Source: Lachnospiraceae bacterium
GTDB lineage: Bacteria; Bacillota_A; Clostridia; Lachnospirales; Lachnospiraceae
Length of the DNA: 11,831 bases
Assembly: GCA_017614185.1 (NCBI GenBank)
Contig: JAGACI010000270.1
Location: 1 to 11,831 of the forward strand
Direction of reading: 5' to 3'
Position 1 is the stretch's first letter. The number at the start of each line of letters is the position of its first letter. Below the pieces are notes generated by a model. That model was not told the DNA's origin. It did no database searches and was given only the letters and a program-made list of their open reading frames with translations. Below, piece by piece: positions 6,858-11,831 of this stretch. The position numbers and the translations under genes were made by a program.

Positions 6858-7852
6858 TACCAAAGAATCGACAGTAAAAATGTTGCCGCGCAAGCCAGGA
6901 TGAAGAAAATAGCTCCCGGGTTTAAGACAACGCTCTTAAATCTGTATCCGGGATAAATATCTCTCTCTCCGGGTATTAAGAACATTCTCTTTTTCTTTAC
7001 AAAGAATAGTATTAATCCTGCTATTCCCATTCCGTATATCAATATTACATATAAGCCTATTGCGAGTATCGGCCATGCTTTTGAAATAAGTTCTTGTGCA
7101 GGAAGACTTCTAAGCATATCATATATTTCCGCAGGCTCAAGCTCTCCCGATATCAAATCAGGATCAACCATGTTGTAAATCGGCGTAATAAGTGTCGAGC
7201 AAAGGTTGACTATCATATGAAGAATGATGGTGTACTTGATATTGCCTGTTCTTACATAAACGTAGGCAAAAAGCATACCTACCATCGCAGCATAGAAAAA
7301 CTGGCCGAAGTTACCGTGGAAAAGTCCGAATGCAAATCCGGAAACAAATATTGCAAGTCCTTCTCCGTATTTAACGGCGTTATCGATAAGAAGCTTTCTG
7401 AAGAGAAGCTCCTCAAATATCGGCGCAAGTATTCCTGCCAGAAGAACGTTCACCCACAAAACAGAATTGGTCATAACTTCAGTGAGCGTATCTTCAATCT
7501 CGATTCCGGTAAATGATGTTATGAGATTATTGACATAGTTTCCGATAAAGCTTCCAACAATCATGAAAGCCTCAGCCATGCAAAGGAAAATAAGGAAGTC
7601 CGAAAAAAGAAGTCTTCTTCTTTCTATCTGCGTCTTTTCCCTCTTGTCCATGAAAAACTTAACCATGGGGTAGCCTATGATATACGAAGGCAGCATGGCA
7701 ATCAGAAAGTAAAGCCAAAAATAGTCTTCAATTATCTCCGGTGCAAAAAACTGGAACAGCTGGCCTATTCCAATCTGTATTGCAGATACCAGAATAATCA
7801 TTCCGCCATATGTAAAACCTACAGCGGAAAAGTTCTTTTTTGAAAGAGACAT
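6857..7852 (-). CDS. CPBP-family intramembrane glutamic protease (CAAX/Abi-type)
   Basis: This 331-residue multi-pass membrane protein has about eight hydrophobic segments, near 14-36, 45-65, 83-105, 130-147, 165-180, 184-220, 260-285 and 312-330. It carries the family's motifs inside the membrane: EELLFR (147-152, EExxxR), FGLFH (175-179, FxxxH) and HMIVN (212-216, HxxxN). These mark CPBP proteases (PF02517), related to the CAAX prenyl protease Rce1 and to bacterial proteins used in peptide maturation, bacteriocin immunity or envelope signalling. All key residues are present, so activity is plausible. The ATG comes 3 bases after the stop of the upstream foldase gene, with its ribosome site inside that gene's end, suggesting translational coupling. 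No bacteriocin precursor is visible nearby; the substrate is unknown. Confidence 0.9.
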   Translation of the reverse strand: MSLSKKNFSAVGFTYGGMIILVSAIQIGIGQLFQFFAPEIIEDYFWLYFLIAMLPSYIIGYPMVKFFMDKREKTQIERRRLLFSDFLIFLCMAEAFMIVGSFIGNYVNNLITSFTGIEIEDTLTEVMTNSVLWVNVLLAGILAPIFEELLFRKLLIDNAVKYGEGLAIFVSGFAFGLFHGNFGQFFYAAMVGMLFAYVYVRTGNIKYTIILHMIVNLCSTLITPIYNMVDPDLISGELEPAEIYDMLRSLPAQELISKAWPILAIGLYVILIYGMGIAGLILFFVKKKRMFLIPGERDIYPGYRFKSVVLNPGAIFFILACAATFLLSILW

Positions 7853-7855
7853 ATT

Positions 7856-9034
7856 TTAATCCTCTTTGAATACTACGGGGTTTAATTCTCCTGCGATATC
7901 ACTTAAAGCATATTTCTTGGCAAGTTCTGCCTTGTACTCGGTAACCCGCTCCTGTGCAATGTTATTCTTGATGGTTTCGTTTATATCATCGGGTGCTGCT
8001 CTTTTTACAAACTGAAGCACATAATATGCGCTGTTGTCATCGTCGGAAATAAGCTCAGTGTCACCCTCTGTTCTTGCCTCATCAAAGAGCCAGTCAGCAT
8101 AAACATTTGAGATATAGCCGTAGTTTGTATCCTTGATAAGATGTGCATCCTCTTCGGTAGTCTCTGCCGTATCATACTTGGCTACTGCCTCATCAAAGTC
8201 TGCGCCTGCCTTAATCTCCTCTGCAAGCTCATTAGCCTGTTCTTTAATCTCTGCAGTCTTCTCTGCCTTGACTTCATCACTGTCATCATCGGCAAACTCA
8301 GGGCTCATATAAAACATTCTGTAGTCTACAAGATCGTAGATCTTTTTGTTCTCTTCGTAGTCATTCTTGACTGTTTCATCATCGGGAGCATTGTCATCGA
8401 CAAGCTTGGTAAGATAAGCATCAACAAAAAGTGTTTCCTTGATGAATGAATCAAGGGTCTTCTGTGAAGCATACTCGCCAAAGTTTTTGGTATAAAACTC
8501 AGATACGGAAATTCCCTGTTCCTTGGCAGATGCTTCCACTCCATCGATAAATGCGTTGTACTTCTCGGTTGTATCTGCACTAAAGCCTTTAGCCTCAGCA
8601 TCATCCTTGCAGGCCTTGATGTCACGAATCTGCTCGATAGTCATCTTATCGAAGAAATCCTGCCATGTCATCTCATCAGAATACTGCTGCATGTCAAAAG
8701 GCTTGCTCGTATCAAGTCCGAAGTAGCTAGCCATTGAGCCGTAAGCGCTTAAGTAGTTGGCACTCATTGTGTTGTAGTAAAAATCATACTCAACCTTTGT
8801 GATTTCATAATCACCAACCTTTACGTAAGGTGTTTTGATTGCCTTGTTCTTCTTCGCAACGTTTAATCCGATTGAGACGCCAACGGCTATGATAATAAGA
8901 GCAATGATTGAGAAACCTACAATCTTTGTAATCTTTTGGTCTCTTTTATCCTTTTCCTCTTTGGCCTTTCTCTCCTGAATTTTTCTGTCATATTTGGTAA
9001 CAACCTTTTCGGTTGTTTTTGCTTCGTTAGCCAT
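7856..9034 (-). CDS. Membrane-anchored PrsA/SurA-like peptidyl-prolyl isomerase-type foldase
   Basis: This 392-residue protein has a charged, Lys/Glu-rich cytoplasmic N-terminus (1-36), one membrane span (~37-59), and a long acidic extracytoplasmic domain. Residues ~70-215 are helix-rich and match the SurA/PrsA N-terminal chaperone region. Residues ~225-345 align with a parvulin (PpiC) domain, including the typical turn AGADFDEAVAKY (276-287). The parvulin core is poor: the usual glycine-rich strand is NYGYISN, and the terminal GYHIIKV-type strand reads SAYYVLQFV (335-343) without the His. It may therefore act as a holding chaperone rather than an active isomerase. There is no lipobox, unlike classical PrsA. 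First gene of a two-gene operon with the CPBP protease. The ATG has AGGAGG about 10 bases upstream. Confidence 0.8.
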   Translation of the reverse strand: MANEAKTTEKVVTKYDRKIQERKAKEEKDKRDQKITKIVGFSIIALIIIAVGVSIGLNVAKKNKAIKTPYVKVGDYEITKVEYDFYYNTMSANYLSAYGSMASYFGLDTSKPFDMQQYSDEMTWQDFFDKMTIEQIRDIKACKDDAEAKGFSADTTEKYNAFIDGVEASAKEQGISVSEFYTKNFGEYASQKTLDSFIKETLFVDAYLTKLVDDNAPDDETVKNDYEENKKIYDLVDYRMFYMSPEFADDDSDEVKAEKTAEIKEQANELAEEIKAGADFDEAVAKYDTAETTEEDAHLIKDTNYGYISNVYADWLFDEARTEGDTELISDDDNSAYYVLQFVKRAAPDDINETIKNNIAQERVTEYKAELAKKYALSDIAGELNPVVFKED

Positions 9035-9054
9035 TGTAAATAAGCCTCCTTGTT

Positions 9055-9077
9055 AAATAACTCTCAATGAGTTATTT
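9055..9077. promoter_or_regulatory. 9-bp-arm dyad overlapping the -10 and start of the foldase promoter
   Basis: AAATAACTC (9055-9063) and GAGTTATTT (9069-9077) are perfect inverted arms around TCAAT. The dyad covers part of the -10 box and the inferred start, so it could be an operator or a 5' mRNA hairpin. Confidence 0.55.
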
Positions 9078-9102
9078 TACTTTATTTGACATTAAAGTTC
9101 AA
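9074..9102 (-). promoter_or_regulatory. Sigma-A-type promoter of the foldase/CPBP operon
   Basis: Minus strand: -35 TTGAAC (9102-9097), a 17-base spacer, and -10 TAAAAT (9079-9074). The start is expected near 9067. It lies just beyond the terminator of the PadR operon. Confidence 0.7.
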
Positions 9103-9109
9103 TATCATC

Positions 9110-9143
9110 AAAAAACAGCCCTTTCCCAATAAGGAAAGGGCTG
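9110..9143 (-). terminator. Intrinsic terminator of the PadR/HAAS/DUF4097 operon
   Basis: An 11-bp perfect stem (CAGCCCTTTCC 9116-9126 with 9133-9143) closes a 6-base loop. On the minus strand a run of six T (9115-9110) follows. Confidence 0.93.
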
Positions 9144-9159
9144 AAAAGCGGATTGTTAT

Positions 9160-10008
9160 TTATCTTTTTAACTTTGTACCATAATTTTCGCCGTTATATT
9201 TAATCTCACCCATATCTGTCTGAAGTTTGCCCTTCCAATCAGAATCGGTGGTAACTTTGATATCACCCATGCTGTTGTCTATGTTAAGACTTTTGCACTT
9301 TCCTTCAAACTCTACACTTCCCATTGAGTTACCGCAATCAACTGTATCAATATCAGAATCCTTAACTGTCAGGTCTCCCATTGAAAGGTTAGCTTCAAGT
9401 TTATTGGCGTTCACATTGATAAGCTGAATGCTTCCGAGCGAGTTGTCTGCAAACATGTCGTCACAGGTAACGTTCTTAACTGTGATTTCTCCAAGGCTTT
9501 CATCAATGTCGTATCTTTCACAGTTAACATCCGAAATATCTATATCTCCGAGTGAACAGTTTACATCTATTTCATCAAGAACGGTTCCCTTGGGAACGGT
9601 AATAACTACCTTTGCATCTACGCTTCCCGCTGTGTTAAATGAGAGGTGCTTCGGGTGTTTTACGGTAAGCTTTTTACCGGAAATGCTGTACTCAGGTACC
9701 CACTTCTCAGGATAATCGTATGAAATTTCGTAGGAAGAACCCTCTTTGAGAATAAACTCGCCAATTCCAAGACTTACATCTATGCTGTCAAATGCATCAA
9801 GGTTTGCTTTCTCATGAACGTTGTCTCCCGGATCACTCCAGGTAACGACATTTCCGACATTAAAGTTAAAACCTTTAAATCCTTTAAATCCTTTTCCAAA
9901 AAATCCTCCGATGTGCCACATCGCACCAACCAGGATACAAGCCACGGTTATGATGCTTAATATGATAAGGTAAGCATTCTTACCACCTTTGTTGTTCTGT
10001 GAGTTCAT
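9160..10008 (-). CDS. DUF4097-type beta-repeat protein with N-terminal membrane anchor
   Basis: This 282-residue protein has a short polar start, one membrane span (~12-34) and a Gly/Phe/Lys-rich linker with GKGFKGFKGF. The rest is an extracytoplasmic DUF4097 (putative adhesin, PF13349-like) beta domain. A strikingly regular ladder of S-[LM]-G-x-[ILV] motifs starts at residues 152, 171, 190, 209, 228, 246 and 265, a 19-residue period typical of a beta-solenoid; the last copy has Asp in place of Ser. No enzyme motif is seen. The family is commonly found beside HAAS membrane proteins and PadR regulators, as here, and its biochemical role is not established. Third gene of the operon, 42 bases after the HAAS gene. 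The ATG has an AAGGAGA site close upstream. Confidence 0.85.
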   Translation of the reverse strand: MNSQNNKGGKNAYLIILSIITVACILVGAMWHIGGFFGKGFKGFKGFNFNVGNVVTWSDPGDNVHEKANLDAFDSIDVSLGIGEFILKEGSSYEISYDYPEKWVPEYSISGKKLTVKHPKHLSFNTAGSVDAKVVITVPKGTVLDEIDVNCSLGDIDISDVNCERYDIDESLGEITVKNVTCDDMFADNSLGSIQLINVNANKLEANLSMGDLTVKDSDIDTVDCGNSMGSVEFEGKCKSLNIDNSMGDIKVTTDSDWKGKLQTDMGEIKYNGENYGTKLKR

Positions 10009-10050
10009 AATCTCTCCTTTTCCTATTGCAAGCTATGTCATGCATTAATA

Positions 10051-11028
10051 CTATTTTGTAAGGTTCTTCTTTAATACGTGATGGATGATTCCGGCGATAG
10101 GCCAGATAATCCATGATGAGAACCAGTTAAATGTTAAGAAGCTGTATGCAAGATAAATACATGTTATTGTGGGCCAGTAAACCGACATGATTGTATCTAT
10201 TGTAGAATTCATGTATACGGGCTCATTCTCTGTTCCGTAGTTTCCGCTTACTGTGCTCTTGTCATTTGTTCCCAAAAGATTATCATATGAGTTCATAATC
10301 TTGTTGGAAAGAATGATAAGGAATACGCCTACACCTACTGTCACAAACAGTATTACGGGTGTAACAAAGCTTCCGAGTGCTTCAATTCCTGTATCAAACT
10401 CATCAATAATTGCAGCAGGAAGCCAGCAAAGCGCGCAAAGCAATACGCCGATTGTAATTCTTACCGCATGAGCTACCTGATATTTCTCTCTGTCGCCCGC
10501 AAGCTCTGTTGCAGTGCTGTAGTCAAGGCTGCAGGGAACTTTCTTAATGAAATCCCATCTTCTTATTCTTGTTGCTGACAATACATAAAGGACTACTGCA
10601 ATAGCAATTGATGCGAACATTCCAAGTGCACCGACTGCATTTCCTCTGTGTCCAAAGCCGTCAAATACGATGGGCCAGCATACACAAGTGATACAGATAA
10701 ATGTTGCTATGCCTACCATTAAGCCGTTTGTGGTTCTGTCCTTGATGTACTCTAATGCTTCTTCTCTTGAAATATTTCTTCTGGGTGTATTGTCTACAGC
10801 TTTCTGTTCGAAAGTGCTTCTGAGTCCAAGTACATCTGCAAGGTCTTCAAGATTGCCAAACTCGGAAATAACTGTTCCGACTGCTTCGTTCTCTGTCTTA
10901 CCCTCAGCGATAAGTTCGTTGTACTTGTCTTCCATCATCTGCCAAAGCTCTGTTTTAGCTTTAAGTACTGCGGGGGTGTTCGGCATATTCGCGAACATAC
11001 TCTCCAAATAGTTTTTAATAGTATTCAC
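10051..11028 (-). CDS. HAAS (DUF1700-like) domain multi-pass membrane protein
   Basis: This is a 325-residue protein. Residues 1-~70 form a HAAS/permease-prefix-type helical domain (NYLESMF, then the repeat-like ENEAVGTVISEFGNLEDLADVLG). After a short linker come about six membrane spans, near 101-121, 131-151, 186-208, 219-241, 280-300 and 302-318. The HAAS domain is thought to act in membrane-linked signalling and is usually paired with PadR regulators, which matches the neighbour upstream. No transporter or enzyme motif is recognised. The start is a GTG (11028-11026), chosen because AGGAGG lies about 8 bases upstream and the HAAS domain begins at once; the next in-frame ATG, at residue 11, would cut into it. 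It begins 18 bases after the PadR gene ends. Confidence 0.85.
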   Translation of the reverse strand: MNTIKNYLESMFANMPNTPAVLKAKTELWQMMEDKYNELIAEGKTENEAVGTVISEFGNLEDLADVLGLRSTFEQKAVDNTPRRNISREEALEYIKDRTTNGLMVGIATFICITCVCWPIVFDGFGHRGNAVGALGMFASIAIAVVLYVLSATRIRRWDFIKKVPCSLDYSTATELAGDREKYQVAHAVRITIGVLLCALCWLPAAIIDEFDTGIEALGSFVTPVILFVTVGVGVFLIILSNKIMNSYDNLLGTNDKSTVSGNYGTENEPVYMNSTIDTIMSVYWPTITCIYLAYSFLTFNWFSSWIIWPIAGIIHHVLKKNLTK

Positions 11029-11046
11029 CGTTAAATCCTCCTGATC

Positions 11047-11394
11047 CTAAGCTATTCCGTTGTCTCTGATAAAGTTCTCAACAACGTCCTTGGTCAATCT
11101 CCATTCATCGCATTTCTCGTTGTAATACCGTTTACCGTTATCGGTAATTCTGTAGTACGTACGCTTCTTGCCGTTCCCTTCCGTATCGTCCGATACAAAA
11201 GATTCGATAAATCCATTCTTCTCCATTCTGGTAAAAGCGGAATAAAGTGTGGTTTCCTTTATCAGATATTTCTCTTCGGATAACTGTTTAATCCTCTTGG
11301 AAATCTCATATCCATATGAAGGTGCGTCTCCCAGAATGAAGAGAATCATTGTGTCATTGTAACCTCTGATGACATCACTGCTGATTTCAACCAT
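11047..11394 (-). CDS. PadR-family transcriptional repressor
   Basis: A 115-residue winged-helix protein of the short PadR type. It has DTMILFILGDAPSYGYEISK (14-33), the recognition region ETTLYSAFTRMEKNGFIES (47-65) and the wing KKRTYYRITDNGKRYY (76-91). A C-terminal helix (~92-111) would serve dimerisation. PadR proteins usually repress their own operon and are released by a ligand or stress. Here it is the first gene ahead of a HAAS membrane protein and a DUF4097 protein, so autoregulation through the repeats in its promoter (11413-11489) is the natural model, though unproven. The ATG has AGGAGG about 8-10 bases upstream. Confidence 0.93.
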   Translation of the reverse strand: MVEISSDVIRGYNDTMILFILGDAPSYGYEISKRIKQLSEEKYLIKETTLYSAFTRMEKNGFIESFVSDDTEGNGKKRTYYRITDNGKRYYNEKCDEWRLTKDVVENFIRDNGIA

Positions 11395-11412
11395 GTGATT
11401 CTCCTCCTACGT

Positions 11413-11489
11413 CTGTCGTTGCTTTGTCTGTCGTACTACGTCTGCCGTAGTACGTCTGATAAAGTATTTATACCACGGCTGTCGTAGTA
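11413..11489. promoter_or_regulatory. Four-copy operator-like repeat array in the PadR promoter
   Basis: On the plus strand there are four related 11-mers: CTGTCGTTGCT (11413-11423), CTGTCGTACTA (11428-11438), CTGCCGTAGTA (11442-11452) and CTGTCGTAGTA (11479-11489). Copies two and three also create a perfect dyad, CGTACTACG (11432-11440) with CGTAGTACG (11446-11454). The fourth copy fills the promoter spacer beside the -35 box; the other three lie in the transcribed leader. This is most simply an autoregulatory PadR binding region. Confidence 0.72.
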
Positions 11490-11495
11490 TGTCAA
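11467..11495 (-). promoter_or_regulatory. Sigma-A promoter of the PadR/HAAS/DUF4097 operon
   Basis: Minus strand: consensus -35 TTGACA (11495-11490), a 17-base spacer, and -10 TATAAA (11472-11467). The start is expected near 11460, giving a leader of about 65 bases that carries three of the four repeat copies. Confidence 0.82.
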
Positions 11496-11516
11496 CACTC
11501 TTTTTGAAAAAAATTT

Positions 11517-11546
11517 AAAAAAGCCTCCCCGGTTATCCGGGAAGGC
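11517..11546 (-). terminator. Intrinsic terminator of the lipid kinase gene
   Basis: GCCTCCCCGG (11523-11532) pairs with CCGGGAAGGC (11537-11546), with one mismatch, around TTAT. On the minus strand a run of six T (11522-11517) follows. It separates the kinase from the PadR promoter. Confidence 0.9.
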
Positions 11547-11556
11547 CTTTGTTTAA

Positions 11557-11831
11557 TTAGTCGGGAACCGCGAAATTCAGGGCTTTTTCGGCAATTTCCA
11601 ATGTAAAGTTTTCACTGTAAATAATTTCTCCGTCAAGGGAATATGCAAAGCCCGGTGTGGCTTTAACCTCAACTTTCTTGGCTCTCTTATAAACCACAAT
11701 ATCTTTCATAGATTCATCATCCAGATGCTTTCCTTCGGTATAGGGGCCAAGAATTTTGACAAAGCGGAATCTGGAAATCGGTTTAATAAGGCAAACCTCA
11801 AGCCATCCATCATCTATCTCGGCTCTGGGAG
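11557..11831 (-). CDS. Diacylglycerol/lipid kinase (YegS/DgkB type), C-terminal part, truncated by window edge
   Basis: Translating the minus strand from the right edge gives about 90 residues in one open frame, ending at TAA (11559-11557). The fragment opens with PRAEIDDGWLEVCLIKPISR and continues through GKHLDD, YKRAKKVEVK and FAYSLDGEIIYSENFTLEI. That order (a D-D-G-x-L-x-V strand, the K-P-x-S-R turn, the GKH segment, the R-A-K-x-V-E-V strand, then the x-L-D-G-E loop) is typical of the C-terminal beta domain of the diacylglycerol kinase / YegS lipid kinase family. Those enzymes phosphorylate diacylglycerol or related lipids with ATP at the inner membrane face. The nucleotide-binding N-terminal domain is outside the window, so the exact substrate class cannot be stated. 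The gene ends in its own terminator. Confidence 0.82.
   Translation of the reverse strand, partial: PRAEIDDGWLEVCLIKPISRFRFVKILGPYTEGKHLDDESMKDIVVYKRAKKVEVKATPGFAYSLDGEIIYSENFTLEIAEKALNFAVPD

Noticed and set aside
7094..7516. 140-codon open frame on the plus strand
   Set aside because: It is the complement of the CPBP protease, which carries all family motifs; its own product is Lys-rich with no recognisable domain.
6857..9034. Bacteriocin maturation or immunity locus because of the CPBP protease
   Set aside because: No small precursor peptide with a leader, no transporter, and no two-component system is visible nearby.
11413..11489. CRISPR array or minisatellite
   Set aside because: Only four imperfect 11-base copies with uneven spacing inside a promoter; no spacer-repeat pattern and no cas genes.

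Overview
The window looks like chromosome from a low-to-moderate GC Gram-positive anaerobe, most likely a Clostridia/Lachnospiraceae-type bacterium (inference). The signs are strong AGGAGG ribosome binding sites, sigma-A-type promoters, many hairpin plus T-run terminators, a lipoprotein signal peptide, and a PadR / HAAS membrane protein / DUF4097 gene trio, which is typical of Firmicutes. There are no rRNA, tRNA, CRISPR or insertion-sequence signals. Nearly everything lies on the minus strand; only the first, truncated gene is on the plus strand.

Layout, left to right. (1) 1-417 plus: C-terminal part of an AraC-family regulator, ending in a two-way terminator shared with the next, convergent operon. 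(2) 5873 to 436 minus: a two-gene operon with its own promoter and a leader rich in inverted repeats. It encodes a 953-residue secreted protein with a TIM-barrel, glycosidase-like (DUF4832-type) core, then an 811-residue lipoprotein metallophosphoesterase. (3) 6811 to 5931 minus: a monocistronic short-chain dehydrogenase/reductase with consensus promoter and terminator. (4) 9102 to 6828 minus: a membrane-anchored PrsA/SurA-like foldase followed, 3 bases later, by a CPBP (CAAX/Abi) membrane protease. (5) 11495 to 9110 minus: PadR repressor, HAAS-domain multi-pass membrane protein and DUF4097 repeat protein, from a promoter packed with four copies of a short operator-like motif. (6) 11557-11831 minus: C-terminal part of a YegS/DgkB-type lipid kinase running off the right edge, with its own terminator.

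Working together: units 3 to 6 are independent transcription units, each bounded by a visible promoter and/or terminator. Most products act at or outside the membrane: a secreted glycan-active candidate and its partner phosphoesterase, an extracytoplasmic folding factor with a membrane protease, a PadR-controlled envelope module, and a lipid kinase. A shared envelope theme is plausible, but it is inferred from gene content only. The most striking non-coding signal is the placement of near-perfect dyads or repeats at the inferred transcription starts of four units. The two strongest are the PadR promoter repeats (11413-11489) and the 12-bp-arm dyad at the start of the secreted operon (5837-5865).
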